Shown: positions 7,635 to 17,044, numbered from the stretch's first letter. The stretch is DNA of 38,413 nt from an uncultured Sutterella sp. (GCA_900757865.1 CAAEPH010000041.1:1-38413); one strand, 5' to 3'. Translations and numbers: made by a program. The notes: a model not told the origin generated them from the letters alone.

Positions 7635-9458
7635 TTATTTCTGTAATACCTGCCCAAGAAGGTCCAAGAGCATGTCACCATACTTCTGAAGCTTGGATTG
7701 ACCTATGCCACTAATCTCTAGCAATTCCTCTTTTGTAGAAGGCTTTTCTTGGGCTATAGCAATAAGAGTCGCATCACTAAAGATAAGATAAGGGGCCTTG
7801 CCGGTGAGCTGCGCCTGCTCACGACGCCACGATCGCAAGAGCTCGAAGAGCTCTCTATCACGGGCAGACAGAGCTCCCATTAGCTCATCGCGTTGTTGCT
7901 TGGTCTTACTCGCTTTCCGGTATAGCGTTTTTCGAACCATAACAGTAGTCTGGTCTCTAAGTAGTGCCTTAGCCTGTTCACCCAACCTCAAAACGTTATG
8001 GTTAGGAGCATCAACCCAAATAATGTGCTTTGCAATCAACTGTCGTAAAAGGACTCGCCACTCAGACGCAGAAAGGTCACCACCGATATTCCAAGTCGAC
8101 AGCTTATCGTGACCTCGTTGTTGCACTTTGTCAGTGACTTCGCCACGTAATATATTGATAATATGCTCCGCCCCATAACTGCAACCGCTCGCTTGCTGAA
8201 CTCGGTAAATACAACTCACCAGTTTTTTAGCTTCAAGTGTTCGATCGATCAAAACAGGAGGATTATCACAATTATCACAGTGCTTGCAAGGACGACTCTC
8301 TTCTCCAAAATAAGCTAATAGAGCTTGACGTCGACAAGAGGGGCTCTCAGCCAGCCCCAACATAGCATCCAGTTTTTGCGTACTAAGTTGTTTATAGAGC
8401 TCATTACCCCCGCTGTCATTAATAAAAAATTGTTGATTGACCACATCCTTGAGACCATAAGCCATCCAAGCATCCGCTGGCAATCCATCCCTGCCTGCAC
8501 GGCCTGTTTCTTGGAAATAGTTTTCAATCGAACGAGGCATATCCACATGGGCGACAAAGCGCACATTTGGCTTATCGACACCCATGCCAAAAGCGATGGT
8601 GGCCACCATCACAATCCCATCCTCTTGGAGAAACTGAGCCTGGTTCCTGGCCCGCTCTTCGTTAGACAACCCCGCATGATAAACCAAGGTCTGAACACCA
8701 TTGTCTTTCAGGAAAAGCGCTATTTCTTCCGTAGTTTTTCGCGATAAACAATAGACAATGCCACTGTCGTTGATGTGTTCGTACTTGATGAACTCTAAGA
8801 GCTGTTCCCGCACGTTTCGCTTTTCTACGATGCGATAGTAAATGTTGGGACGATCAAAACTCGAAACAAACACAGCAGGGGATTTCAATAACAGGGTCTG
8901 AATCTCTTGTCGCGTTTTCTCATCAGCTGTTGCCGTCAGCGCAATGCGGGGGACCTCCGGAAACGACGATTTGAGGATGGATAACGCCTGGTATTCCGGC
9001 CTAAAATCATGTCCCCAAACACTCACACAATGCGCTTCATCTATTGCAAATAAGGCGATTTTGACTCCCTCTAGGAACTTCAAAAAAGACGGCATGACCA
9101 TGCGCTCAGGAGAAACATACAATAGGTCCAACTCCTGATCCACAATTTGCTGTTTGACCGTTTGCACCTCTTCGAAACTTTGGGTCGAATTCAGGTACAT
9201 CGCCCGAACACCCAGTTCTTCAAGCGCATCAACTTGATCCTGCATTAATGCGATTAGGGGAGAAATAACTACCGTCACTCCATCCAACATCAAAGCGGGT
9301 AACTGATAGCAAAGACTTTTTCCTCCTCCGGTCGGCATAAGAACAAGAGCATCTCTTCCCTGCAACACCGTGTCAATCACTTCCCTTTGATGGCCTCGGA
9401 AAGTGTCATATCCAAAAACCGCTTTTAAGGCATCGGTAACTTGTTCGAAACGCTTCAT
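7635..9458 (-). CDS. recQ: ATP-dependent DNA helicase RecQ
   Basis: A 3'-5' superfamily 2 helicase of recombination and replication repair. From the chosen ATG the protein has 607 residues, close to E. coli RecQ (609). Walker A MPTGGGKS lies at about 41-48 and the DEAH box at about 140-143, followed by the aromatic-rich loop (HCVSVWGHDFRPEY; Ile-Ser-Gln of the common form is Val-Ser-Val here). A zinc-binding Cys set (C, then CKHCDNC) sits in the RQC region, and a C-terminal HRDC domain (ISGIGQSKLQKYG) closes it. The frame extends to a TTG at 9518, but that codon lies inside the sstT terminator and has no ribosome binding site, so I prefer 9458. Confidence 0.95.
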   Translation of the reverse strand: MKRFEQVTDALKAVFGYDTFRGHQREVIDTVLQGRDALVLMPTGGGKSLCYQLPALMLDGVTVVISPLIALMQDQVDALEELGVRAMYLNSTQSFEEVQTVKQQIVDQELDLLYVSPERMVMPSFLKFLEGVKIALFAIDEAHCVSVWGHDFRPEYQALSILKSSFPEVPRIALTATADEKTRQEIQTLLLKSPAVFVSSFDRPNIYYRIVEKRNVREQLLEFIKYEHINDSGIVYCLSRKTTEEIALFLKDNGVQTLVYHAGLSNEERARNQAQFLQEDGIVMVATIAFGMGVDKPNVRFVAHVDMPRSIENYFQETGRAGRDGLPADAWMAYGLKDVVNQQFFINDSGGNELYKQLSTQKLDAMLGLAESPSCRRQALLAYFGEESRPCKHCDNCDNPPVLIDRTLEAKKLVSCIYRVQQASGCSYGAEHIINILRGEVTDKVQQRGHDKLSTWNIGGDLSASEWRVLLRQLIAKHIIWVDAPNHNVLRLGEQAKALLRDQTTVMVRKTLYRKASKTKQQRDELMGALSARDRELFELLRSWRREQAQLTGKAPYLIFSDATLIAIAQEKPSTKEELLEISGIGQSKLQKYGDMLLDLLGQVLQK

Positions 9459-9514
9459 CTGATCAGCAAAAGTGTCTTTCACATCATTAGGAGGTCTATT
9501 GTATCTTCTCTCAT

Positions 9515-9551
9515 TCAAAAAAAGGGGTACGTCTGAAAAAACGTACCCCTT
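9515..9551 (-). terminator. Intrinsic terminator after sstT
   Basis: An 11-bp perfect stem AAGGGGTACGT (9522-9532) / ACGTACCCCTT (9541-9551) is followed on the minus strand by a run of T residues. It separates sstT from recQ, both on the minus strand. Confidence 0.85.
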
Positions 9552-9573
9552 CTGCTCAATAATTTATCAAAAA

Positions 9574-10794
9574 CTATTTAGTGGCTTTCTCTGCTCTACG
9601 ACAGGCTGCGATTGTGAAGAGTGCGTCACTCGAAGAGTTCAAAGCGGTTTCTGCGGAGTCCTGCAGAACACCAATGATGAACCCAACAGCCACAACCTGC
9701 ATGGCCACATCCTGATCGATACCAAAGAGGCCACAAGCTAATGGAATCAACATCAAAGACCCACCAGGAACCCCAGAGGCACCGCAAGCACAAATGGCTG
9801 CAACAAATGAGAGGAAGATCGCCGTCCAGATATCCACGGGAATATTCATCGTATACGCCGCAGACAAGGTCAACACCGTAATCGTAATCGCCGCCCCAGC
9901 CATATTAATGGTGGCTCCAATCGGAATAGAAAGCGAATACGTGGATTCAGGTAAGCCTAACCGACGACAAATCGTCAAGTTAACAGGAATATTGGCGGCA
10001 GACGAGCGAGTAAAGAACGCATTCACGCCAGACTCTCTTAACGTCATGAACGTCATGGGGAAAGGATTTTCCTTGGCCGTCAACCAGTAAAGGATGGGGT
10101 TGACGACAAGCGCAACGAAAATCATAGAGCCTAACAACACGGCTAACAATTGTACGTAGCCTACAAACACACTTGGTCCAGTCGTTGCAAACGTCTCAGA
10201 CACCAAACCAAAAATACCGATCGGAGCAAATCGAACCACAATGCGAACGACGAACTCCACACCCATTGCCGCATCACTCAAGACTTCACGAGTCGATGCC
10301 GTCCCGTGGCGCAAAACAATCCCCATGGCAATAGCCCAAGCCAAAATACCAATGTAATTACCATTAGAAATGGCTCGCACTGGGTTATCGACAACATTGA
10401 GAATAAGATTTCCTAACACGTCGCCAATGGCCCCTGGAGTAGCCATGGCTTCGGTAGCCGTCGCCATAATCAGTTTCGTGGGGAAAGCAAAGCTTGCGAC
10501 CACAGCGACAACAGCCGCCGCAAACGTACCAATCAGATATAAAACGATAATGGGTTTAATGTGAGGGTCTTCATTGAGGTCTTGGTTTGCAATGGAACTC
10601 ATCACCAAAACAAACACCAAAACAGGAGCAACCGCCTTCAATGCGGTTACAAAGACCTTACCAAGAAAACCTGCCTTAGTAGCCATTTCCGGAGAAACTA
10701 AAGCGAAAACTATCCCTAATACTAAGGCTATCAAAATCTGTTTTACTAGCGACGCCTGTAGAAAAGGCATCGCGAACTTAAAGACATTCTTCAT
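9574..10794 (-). CDS. sstT: Sodium:serine/threonine symporter SstT
   Basis: An inner-membrane Na+-coupled importer of serine and threonine (DAACS/glutamate transporter fold). It resembles E. coli SstT along its whole 406 residues: SLVKQIL near the N-terminus, the long ALKAVAPVLVFVLVMSSIANQ helix, RFAPIGIFGLV, the re-entrant serine-rich loop FFTRSSAANIPVN, SIPIGATINMAGAAITI, ACGASGVPGGS, and QDSAETALNSSSD close to the C-terminus. A TTG at 10806 could extend the frame, but its downstream GGAG (10801-10804) is an ideal ribosome binding site for the ATG at 10794. The gene appears monocistronic. Confidence 0.95.
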   Translation of the reverse strand: MKNVFKFAMPFLQASLVKQILIALVLGIVFALVSPEMATKAGFLGKVFVTALKAVAPVLVFVLVMSSIANQDLNEDPHIKPIIVLYLIGTFAAAVVAVVASFAFPTKLIMATATEAMATPGAIGDVLGNLILNVVDNPVRAISNGNYIGILAWAIAMGIVLRHGTASTREVLSDAAMGVEFVVRIVVRFAPIGIFGLVSETFATTGPSVFVGYVQLLAVLLGSMIFVALVVNPILYWLTAKENPFPMTFMTLRESGVNAFFTRSSAANIPVNLTICRRLGLPESTYSLSIPIGATINMAGAAITITVLTLSAAYTMNIPVDIWTAIFLSFVAAICACGASGVPGGSLMLIPLACGLFGIDQDVAMQVVAVGFIIGVLQDSAETALNSSSDALFTIAACRRAEKATK

Positions 10795-10822
10795 AGGGGA
10801 CTCCAAGAATGAAAGCGGGGGA

Positions 10823-10851
10823 TCTACAATCTGTTACCAGATTCAAGTCAA
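10823..10851 (-). promoter_or_regulatory. Possible sstT promoter with an inverted repeat in its spacer
   Basis: On the minus strand TTGACT (10846-10851) and a weak TGTAGA (10823-10828) are 17 bp apart. The spacer contains the perfect inverted repeat ATCTG-TTAC-CAGAT (10829-10842). The -35 is strong and the -10 poor, a layout that would suit an activator- or repressor-controlled promoter. The remaining 240 bp up to the MFS gene show no further clear element. Confidence 0.35.
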
Positions 10852-11090
10852 ACCATAGCAAAAACCTAACCCTGGGGTCAGTTTTTTTCCTCATTGGCAT
10901 ATGATTTTAGACACGCTTCTTTACATTGCCTTACAACTTCTTGACTTATCTCAACCTATATAAGTTAGGTCTACCAAGTGCTTTCCCTGCAATGTTTTTG
11001 CCACCTATTTTTTGCAGACAGGTCACATTAAGCTTTTGATAGTATCATTCCCAAAAGATTATTTTCGTTGTCTTAGTCTTGTCTTCACTT

Positions 11091-12287
11091 ATGCCTCGTC
11101 ACCCTGCCATCGGATTTGTCCTTACCTGCGTTTTTTTGGACGCCCTGGGTATCGGGCTCATTATCCCTGTGTTACCCCGACTCATTGGGAACCTTGCGGT
11201 CAGCCCAGATCTGCAAACCGTCTGGTACGGCGCCATCATGACAAGCTATGGACTTATGCAATTTCTCTTCGCTCCCGTATTAGGAGCAATTTCGGATCGT
11301 ATAGGCCGTCGACCAGTTTTGCTCACTGGCATCTTGGGCTTAGCATTAATGATGCTAGTGCCTGCATACTCAAATTCTCTCGTCGCCATTCTTCTCTCTC
11401 GAGTTATCGGCGGAATGATGAGTTCGAATATCGTAGTTGCACAAGCCTACATAGCCGATGTGACCACGGCCAATTCCAGAATCTCTTCTTTTGGGAAAAT
11501 CGGTGCTATTTTTGGTATTGCTTTCGTACTGGGACCTGCGCTAGGTGGTGTCCTAGGGCAGACCAATCCCAAAATTCCTTTTATGGTGGCAGGCGCCATA
11601 TGCTCCTTAAATTTCTTATACGGCCTCTTCATCTTGCCCGAAAGTTTACAAAAGCCCGACACGCAACCTCTCAAACTCAGCAAACTTAACGCTTTTCACG
11701 CCATTGCAAAATTAGGCACGCTTTCAGGGCTTCGACCGCTATTAGTCATTGTGACCCTTTTTACCTTGGCGCAAAGCTTAATGCAGTGCACTTGGGCGCT
11801 TTACACAGAATACCGCTACCAATGGACGCCACTCACCATTGGACTGAGTATCTTTGCTCTGGGTATCTCAATTAGCCTAACGCAAGGATTTATCCTACCC
11901 AAACTCACTCAACGCCTCTCCGCGCATCAGATTATCAAAGTGGGGCTCTACATTGGGTTGTTAACTGTGATTGTCATGGCTTTTTCTCCGTGGGGTTTTT
12001 TAAGCCTTGGCGCCCTCTGTTTTTTTGCCATTATGGGTATTGTCGGACCGACCATTCAAGGACAAATATCACAGAGATGTTCAGAAACAGAACAAGGACG
12101 AACGATGGGTGCCATCAGCTCACTCAACAGTTTTACAGGGGCAATCTCACCCCTCATCGGCACTCCTCTTTTGGTCGTAACCTCTCGGTACCCTGACAGT
12201 TTTATGCTCGCCGGTATGCCATACCTCGTCTGCGGTCTCCTCTTGGTCATGGCCATTTTCACTGCGCGGCGCTCCAGCACATGCTAA
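11091..12287 (+). CDS. MFS multidrug/tetracycline-type efflux transporter
   Basis: A 398-residue, 12-helix major facilitator of the TetA-like drug:H+ antiporter group, the same length as TetA proteins. Visible hallmarks are the first helix LDALGIGLIIPVLPRLI, the loop 2-3 signature GAISDRIGRRPVLL (motif A), an ARG-like segment SRVIGGMMSSN and motif C-like GPALGGVLG in helix 5. The substrate cannot be told from sequence; tetracycline is a family possibility only. The frame can start at a TTG (11079), but the ATG four codons on gives the usual N-terminus. No clear ribosome binding site and no adjacent tetR-type regulator are seen. It is divergent from sstT. Confidence 0.88.
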   Translation: MPRHPAIGFVLTCVFLDALGIGLIIPVLPRLIGNLAVSPDLQTVWYGAIMTSYGLMQFLFAPVLGAISDRIGRRPVLLTGILGLALMMLVPAYSNSLVAILLSRVIGGMMSSNIVVAQAYIADVTTANSRISSFGKIGAIFGIAFVLGPALGGVLGQTNPKIPFMVAGAICSLNFLYGLFILPESLQKPDTQPLKLSKLNAFHAIAKLGTLSGLRPLLVIVTLFTLAQSLMQCTWALYTEYRYQWTPLTIGLSIFALGISISLTQGFILPKLTQRLSAHQIIKVGLYIGLLTVIVMAFSPWGFLSLGALCFFAIMGIVGPTIQGQISQRCSETEQGRTMGAISSLNSFTGAISPLIGTPLLVVTSRYPDSFMLAGMPYLVCGLLLVMAIFTARRSSTC

Positions 12288-12355
12288 CTTAGCACACGCT
12301 ATCAGATCGATTGGCATACCACGATTACCCCCTAGGGAAAAGCAAACGACCTTAT

Positions 12356-12392
12356 AAAAAAGGATTGGATACCTCAACGACATCCAATCCTT
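12356..12392 (-). terminator. Intrinsic terminator of the por operon (likely bidirectional)
   Basis: An 11-bp perfect stem AAGGATTGGAT (12360-12370) / ATCCAATCCTT (12382-12392) is followed on the minus strand by six T residues. It lies between the convergent por operon and the MFS gene and may serve both. Confidence 0.8.
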
Positions 12393-12404
12393 ATTCTTAC
12401 AGTT

Positions 12405-14027
12405 TTAGATCTTCTCAGAAATCATATCAATGGCACCACAAGGACATTCTTGTGCACAGATACCACATCCCTTGCAATACTCATAATTGATCGAGAACTT
12501 CTTCCCGGGTCCAAGTTTAATAATTGCATTATCTGGACACACCCCATAGCAATTATCACATTCGAAACAGTTCCCGCACGACATACAGCGTCGAGCCTCA
12601 AATAAAGCGCTCTCTTCTGTAAGCCCCTGCTGGACTTCGTCAAACGTTGTCTGGCGCCGGATCATATCTAACTGCGGACGAATCGTCTTGGGAGCATCTG
12701 CGTAGTACCAAGTGTTCAAACGGTCAAAGCTAGCAGGACCATCGTCTTTAGCTCGTTCAACAGGTACGCCCGTGACATACTCATGAATAGCCCACGCAGC
12801 TCTCTTACCGTGTCCAATAGCCACTGTCACATTGCGCTCACCCTTGACCATATCACCACCAGCAAAAATGCCAGGTACAGCGGTCATCATATTGCCATCT
12901 ACAGTCACGGTACTATCGGTTGTCGTCAACTCTGGATATTTGGCTAAGAATGCCAAGTTTGTTTCTTGACCGAGAGCAAGCACTAAACTGTCAGCCCCAA
13001 TGGTCTCAAATTCACCAGTGGGCTGAAGTTTGCCATCAGCATCGAGTTCCATTTTTTCAATGCGTATCTCCCCTTCTTGAGCGTTTGTAATGGTGGATAA
13101 CCACTTCATAGAAACGCCCTCTTCTAAGGCCTCCTCAATTTCAAATTGGTGTGCTGGTGCCCGATCTCTGGTTCGACGATAAACCACGATAGGATCAGCT
13201 CCCATACGCTTTACAGAGCGAGCAACGTCTATCGCAGTATTACCACCACCGTAAACCACCACTCGACGACCTAACATGGGTTTTTCTTCGCCCTCCATAG
13301 AGCGTAAAACCGATACAGCATCCACAACGTGAGCCGCGTCACCAGCAGGAATATACGCTCGTCTAGCTAAGCTAGCACCAGCTGCCAGGAAGATGGCATC
13401 ATAGTGGTGAGTCTCTTGTTCTGCCTGCAAATCCGTGACTTCACGCCCTAATTCAATCGTCACACCTAACTCTTCAATACGACGCACTTCGGCATCCAGG
13501 ATCTCCCGAGGTAAGCGGTATTTTGGAATGCCATATCGCATCATGCCACCGGCAGCATCTGAACTATCAACCACGTGAACGTCATGCCCCAAGCGAGCTA
13601 AATGATAGGCTGCAGACAGTCCCGCGGGGCCAGCACCAACCACTAAAATATGTTTACCCGTTTTTTCCCTGGGTGTCGTAAAACGCCAACCTTTTTCTAG
13701 AGCATAATCCCCAAGAAAGCGCTCTACCGCATTGATACCTACCGCCGCATCTAACTCTGCTCGATTACAAGCAACCTCACAGGTGTGATAACAAACACGA
13801 CCCATAATGGCAGGAAAAGGATTGTCCTCAATGATTTTTTCCCAAGCGCCACGATAGTCACCACTTTCGGCATGGAAGAGCCAGGCTTGACATTTTTCCC
13901 CAGCAGGACACTTCGCATTACAAGGAGGTAACCGATTGACATAGACTGGCCGAAGCGTACGCCAAGATCCCGTGCGATTAGCTAAAGAAGACCCTACATC
14001 CAAGGTAATAGCAAAAGGTTTATTCAC
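12405..14027 (-). CDS. NAD(P)-linked FAD/Fe-S oxidoreductase fused to a 2[4Fe-4S] ferredoxin, electron-transfer subunit of the 2-oxoacid oxidoreductase
   Basis: A 540-residue fusion. The N-terminal part (to about 470) resembles the GltD/NfnB family: Fe-S-type cysteines in CNAKCPAGEKC (36-46) and CYHTCEVAC (79-87), FAD loop GAGPAGLSAA at 131-140, NAD(P) loop GGGNTAIDVARS at 260-271, and a second FAD motif ending FAGGD. The last 60 residues (481-540) form a two-cluster ferredoxin with CxxCxxCxxxCP motifs, equivalent to PorD. It should carry electrons from the PorABG core to NAD(P)+ or back (inference). The start is GTG, chosen because GAGGAG lies six bases upstream. It is 17 bp behind porB and the last gene of the operon. 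Confidence 0.88.
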   Translation of the reverse strand: MNKPFAITLDVGSSLANRTGSWRTLRPVYVNRLPPCNAKCPAGEKCQAWLFHAESGDYRGAWEKIIEDNPFPAIMGRVCYHTCEVACNRAELDAAVGINAVERFLGDYALEKGWRFTTPREKTGKHILVVGAGPAGLSAAYHLARLGHDVHVVDSSDAAGGMMRYGIPKYRLPREILDAEVRRIEELGVTIELGREVTDLQAEQETHHYDAIFLAAGASLARRAYIPAGDAAHVVDAVSVLRSMEGEEKPMLGRRVVVYGGGNTAIDVARSVKRMGADPIVVYRRTRDRAPAHQFEIEEALEEGVSMKWLSTITNAQEGEIRIEKMELDADGKLQPTGEFETIGADSLVLALGQETNLAFLAKYPELTTTDSTVTVDGNMMTAVPGIFAGGDMVKGERNVTVAIGHGKRAAWAIHEYVTGVPVERAKDDGPASFDRLNTWYYADAPKTIRPQLDMIRRQTTFDEVQQGLTEESALFEARRCMSCGNCFECDNCYGVCPDNAIIKLGPGKKFSINYEYCKGCGICAQECPCGAIDMISEKI

Positions 14028-14044
14028 TTTTTTCTCCTCTGTCC

Positions 14045-15106
14045 CTAGACTTTGCCCATGCGTTCCTCGGCTTGAATGGCCACAGGATGAGCCTCTGGGG
14101 TTTCATCGAGATCCAATAAGCCATACTGCTCAATGTTGCGATTACACAGTGCTTGTAACCGCGCCAAAACAGCAGGATCTGCCTTCTTTCCAAATAAATG
14201 TGCAAATCGTTTTTGAGGCTTTAAGTACTCTTCAACGGGAACAGGTTTGCGAATTTTACTGACGGACGTCACTTCGCCATACTCGGCCTCAAAAACGGGA
14301 AAAAGTCCACTTTGTTGAGCCAATCTAGCCAATGTGACGGTTAAATTCGACGCCGCCCCCCAACCAAGAGGGCAAGGGACAAAGATATGGATATAACGAG
14401 CCCCATGAAAAGACATCGCTTTAGTGACTTTGCGTTCCAAATCGCGTAAATCCGCCACCGTTGCCGTCGCTACATACGGAATCCCATGAGCCATAGCAAT
14501 GAGAGGGACATTTTTCCCCTGTCCCCAGGTGTTTCCTGGTTCTGTTCCTACAGGCATGGTCGTCGCCGTCCTCGCTGTGGGCGGTGTAGCAGATGAGCGT
14601 TGTACCCCTGTATTCATATAAGCTTCATTGTCATAGCAAATATAGAGGACATCATCGTTACGCTCAAACATACCCGACAAACACCCAAAACCGATGTCAG
14701 TCGTACCACCGTCTCCCCCCATGGCCATCACTCTGGTTGGAGTTGTACCTTGCTTTTTAGCACGTGTTCTAAAAGCAGCAGCCATCCCGGTAGCTACCGC
14801 AGCAGTGTTACCAAACAAAGAATGGAACCAAGGTAGCTGCCAGCTTGTTTCGGGATAGGGGGTTGAAAAAACCTCTAGGCATCCCGTAGCATTCGCCGCT
14901 GCTAAATTGCCATTAACAGCTTTTATCGCAGCATCAACAGCGTAACGCGCACCCAAAGCCTCCCCACATCCCTGACAAGCACGATGGCCAGAGTTCAAAG
15001 AGTTGGTTCTATCCATGCTAGCCTGTATTGCTCGATCCGCAGGATCTAGTAGACGATTGCCGATGGTGAAGGTCCCTGTTTGATAAAAATGCACAATCTC
15101 CGTCAT
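14045..15106 (-). CDS. porB: 2-Oxoacid:ferredoxin oxidoreductase, beta subunit (pyruvate type)
   Basis: The thiamine pyrophosphate-binding subunit that, with PorA, decarboxylates a 2-oxoacid (probably pyruvate) to acyl-CoA while reducing Fe-S clusters. The 353-residue protein has the beta-subunit [4Fe-4S] cysteines CQGC (44-47), Cys76 in ATGCLEVF and Cys245 in VPCPLGWG. The TPP motif GDGG (131-134) continues to NDDVLYICYDNEAY. Five upstream codons are open, but AGGAGG (15113-15118) sits six bases before the ATG at 15106, making that the start. Only one base separates it from the porA stop, so translation is probably coupled. Confidence 0.93.
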   Translation of the reverse strand: MTEIVHFYQTGTFTIGNRLLDPADRAIQASMDRTNSLNSGHRACQGCGEALGARYAVDAAIKAVNGNLAAANATGCLEVFSTPYPETSWQLPWFHSLFGNTAAVATGMAAAFRTRAKKQGTTPTRVMAMGGDGGTTDIGFGCLSGMFERNDDVLYICYDNEAYMNTGVQRSSATPPTARTATTMPVGTEPGNTWGQGKNVPLIAMAHGIPYVATATVADLRDLERKVTKAMSFHGARYIHIFVPCPLGWGAASNLTVTLARLAQQSGLFPVFEAEYGEVTSVSKIRKPVPVEEYLKPQKRFAHLFGKKADPAVLARLQALCNRNIEQYGLLDLDETPEAHPVAIQAEERMGKV

Positions 15107-15107
15107 C

Positions 15108-16373
15108 TCACACCTCCTCACCCAGTTTCAATTTGCGTTCACGCACATCGCGATTGAGCGCTTCGGCTACGGGGCCACTATGCCGGACCGTCGCCTCTCT
15201 GGCTAGCTGCTGTTCAACCAATTCACGATCTAAATCGAGAAATACAGGATCGTCCTCTAATCCCGTGTGGTAGGCCTGTTGAAAAACCTTCGCAAAACTC
15301 TGTTTACTGACCATACGTCCACCCAAGCCCGCAATAACAGAGTACTGATCGATCGGCAACCCCCTTAGGGCTTTCATCACGTCTAACGCCACGGCACCAC
15401 CATCTCCCGCTCCGATCATACGGTCAATCACAACCACTTTCTTTACCGCACTTAAAGCCTCACGTACGGCCTGGAACGGAAATGGTCTAAAGCACGTTAA
15501 TCCAACAACTCCAATCGCTAACCCCTGCTCTCTGAGCTCATCTACCGTGTCTTTAATGGTACCCAACATGGATCCCATCGCAAAAACACACATTTGAGCA
15601 TCTTCCATACGGTAGGTAGAAAGCCAGGCATCAGACGCACGACCAAAGTGTTCCGCAAACTCATCACTCACCCGTTTAATGGTCTCGAGTGAACGGGTTA
15701 ATTTTGTGTGTGCTAAATAACGCACCTCTGTAAAGGCTTCGGGCCCCACCATGGCACCTATTGAATAGGGATTTTGTGGATCAACCATCTGTCGTGGTTC
15801 ATAAGGTGGCAAAAAAGCATCCACTTCTTCCTGAGTAGGAATATCCATACGTTCAAAAGCGTGCGTGAGAACAAAGCCGTCCATGCATACCATCACTGGT
15901 ATAGACACCTCTTCTGCAATCTTGAAAGCCTTGATATGAAGATCCACAGCTGCCTGATTATCTTCAGCGAATAACTGAATCCATCCAGCATCGCGCTGAC
16001 TCATGGAGTCAGAGTGATCGTTCCAAATATTAATCGGGGCTCCAATCGCTCGGTTAGCCACCGTCATGACAACAGGCAACCCTAACCCCGAAGCGTTGTA
16101 AACAGCTTCTGCCATAAACAGCAGGCCTTGAGAAGCCGTCGCCGTATAAGCACGACCTCCAGCCACCGATGCCCCAATGGCTACCGACATGGCCGCAAAC
16201 TCACTCTCAACATTGATATATTCACAATTTTCCAATTGCCCTTGCTTACAGAGTTTCCCGAGAGTCTCAACAATATGCGTTTGGGGAGAGATGGGATAAG
16301 CACAAACCACATCAGGACGGCACAAGGCTACGGCTTGAGCGACACCCTGACTGCCTTCAAGCTGCTTCAACAT
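15108..16373 (-). CDS. porA: 2-Oxoacid:ferredoxin oxidoreductase, alpha subunit (pyruvate type)
   Basis: The 421-residue alpha subunit of a four-subunit oxidoreductase. Recognisable segments are GSQGVAQAVALCRPDVVCAY near the N-terminus, YPISPQTHIVE, the conserved YINVESEFAAMS, the TATASQGLLFMAE segment, and NIWNDHSDSMSQRDAGWIQ. The last is typical of pyruvate rather than 2-oxoglutarate enzymes, though I cannot exclude another 2-oxoacid. It works with PorB (TPP), PorG and the ferredoxin-fused subunit in the cytoplasm. Its start overlaps the end of porG by 17 bp, a sign of tight operon packing and coupled translation. Confidence 0.93.
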   Translation of the reverse strand: MLKQLEGSQGVAQAVALCRPDVVCAYPISPQTHIVETLGKLCKQGQLENCEYINVESEFAAMSVAIGASVAGGRAYTATASQGLLFMAEAVYNASGLGLPVVMTVANRAIGAPINIWNDHSDSMSQRDAGWIQLFAEDNQAAVDLHIKAFKIAEEVSIPVMVCMDGFVLTHAFERMDIPTQEEVDAFLPPYEPRQMVDPQNPYSIGAMVGPEAFTEVRYLAHTKLTRSLETIKRVSDEFAEHFGRASDAWLSTYRMEDAQMCVFAMGSMLGTIKDTVDELREQGLAIGVVGLTCFRPFPFQAVREALSAVKKVVVIDRMIGAGDGGAVALDVMKALRGLPIDQYSVIAGLGGRMVSKQSFAKVFQQAYHTGLEDDPVFLDLDRELVEQQLAREATVRHSGPVAEALNRDVRERKLKLGEEV

Positions 16374-16938
16374 GATCGATCTCCTTTAACACATAGTCAT
16401 ACGCCAACGTGGCAACCTCAGCATTAGCCTCCGCAATACGACCCGCAAATTTTGCGTTGTAAGCCGCAATCACGCTGTCGAGTTTAAATAATCCTGTCAT
16501 TGCTGCCATACCTGCCAACATGCCTGCCCCTGGCAAAGGACGCCCTAATTTTTCAAGTGCAAATCGAGTAGCGGGTACCGTGACAAAATGGCCTTGCGGT
16601 AAGCGTGCAACCAAATCTTCCAATCCCAAATCCATGTAACTTTTGTCCGTATTGATCAAGACGTAACCCGTAGGTTTAAGTCCATCAAAAACATTGACAC
16701 TATCCAAAAGCGTTCTATCCTGAATTAAAACGACATCGGGTTCGAGCACAGGCTCTCTCAGACGTATCGCCTTTTCAGCCAAACGAGCAAAAGCGACAAC
16801 AGGCGCTCCCGTACGCTCCGATCCAAAACTAGGAAAAGACTGGGCGTAGTGCTTTTCCATAAATCCTGCCAAGGCCAACATCTCCGCCGCAGTTACAACG
16901 CCTTGGCCTCCACGTCCATGAATACGTATTTGAAACAT
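16357..16938 (-). CDS. porG: 2-Oxoacid:ferredoxin oxidoreductase, gamma subunit
   Basis: The 193-residue gamma subunit. It begins MFQIRIHGRGGQGVVTAAEM, the family signature, followed by SFPSFGSERTGAPVVAFARL. The open frame runs 53 codons further upstream without a stop, but homology and an AAAGG ribosome binding site (16945-16949) fix the start at 16938. It is the first gene of the porGABD operon. The operon is unusual for a betaproteobacterium, where pyruvate dehydrogenase is the common route, and implies growth at very low oxygen (inference). Confidence 0.93.
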   Translation of the reverse strand: MFQIRIHGRGGQGVVTAAEMLALAGFMEKHYAQSFPSFGSERTGAPVVAFARLAEKAIRLREPVLEPDVVLIQDRTLLDSVNVFDGLKPTGYVLINTDKSYMDLGLEDLVARLPQGHFVTVPATRFALEKLGRPLPGAGMLAGMAAMTGLFKLDSVIAAYNAKFAGRIAEANAEVATLAYDYVLKEIDHVEAA

Positions 16939-17044
16939 AGATAGCCTTTCTCTTTTTAGAGTTTTCTGTGAGGGTATGCTCTGAACACCTCTTTGCGTGT
17001 TATTAAATTTTTTATCTTCTGTGAATGAATCTACTTCGATACTT

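Noticed and set aside
10941..10964. TTGACT followed by TATAAG as a promoter for the MFS gene
   Set aside because: The spacer is only 12 bp, too short for sigma-70; no better pairing was found.
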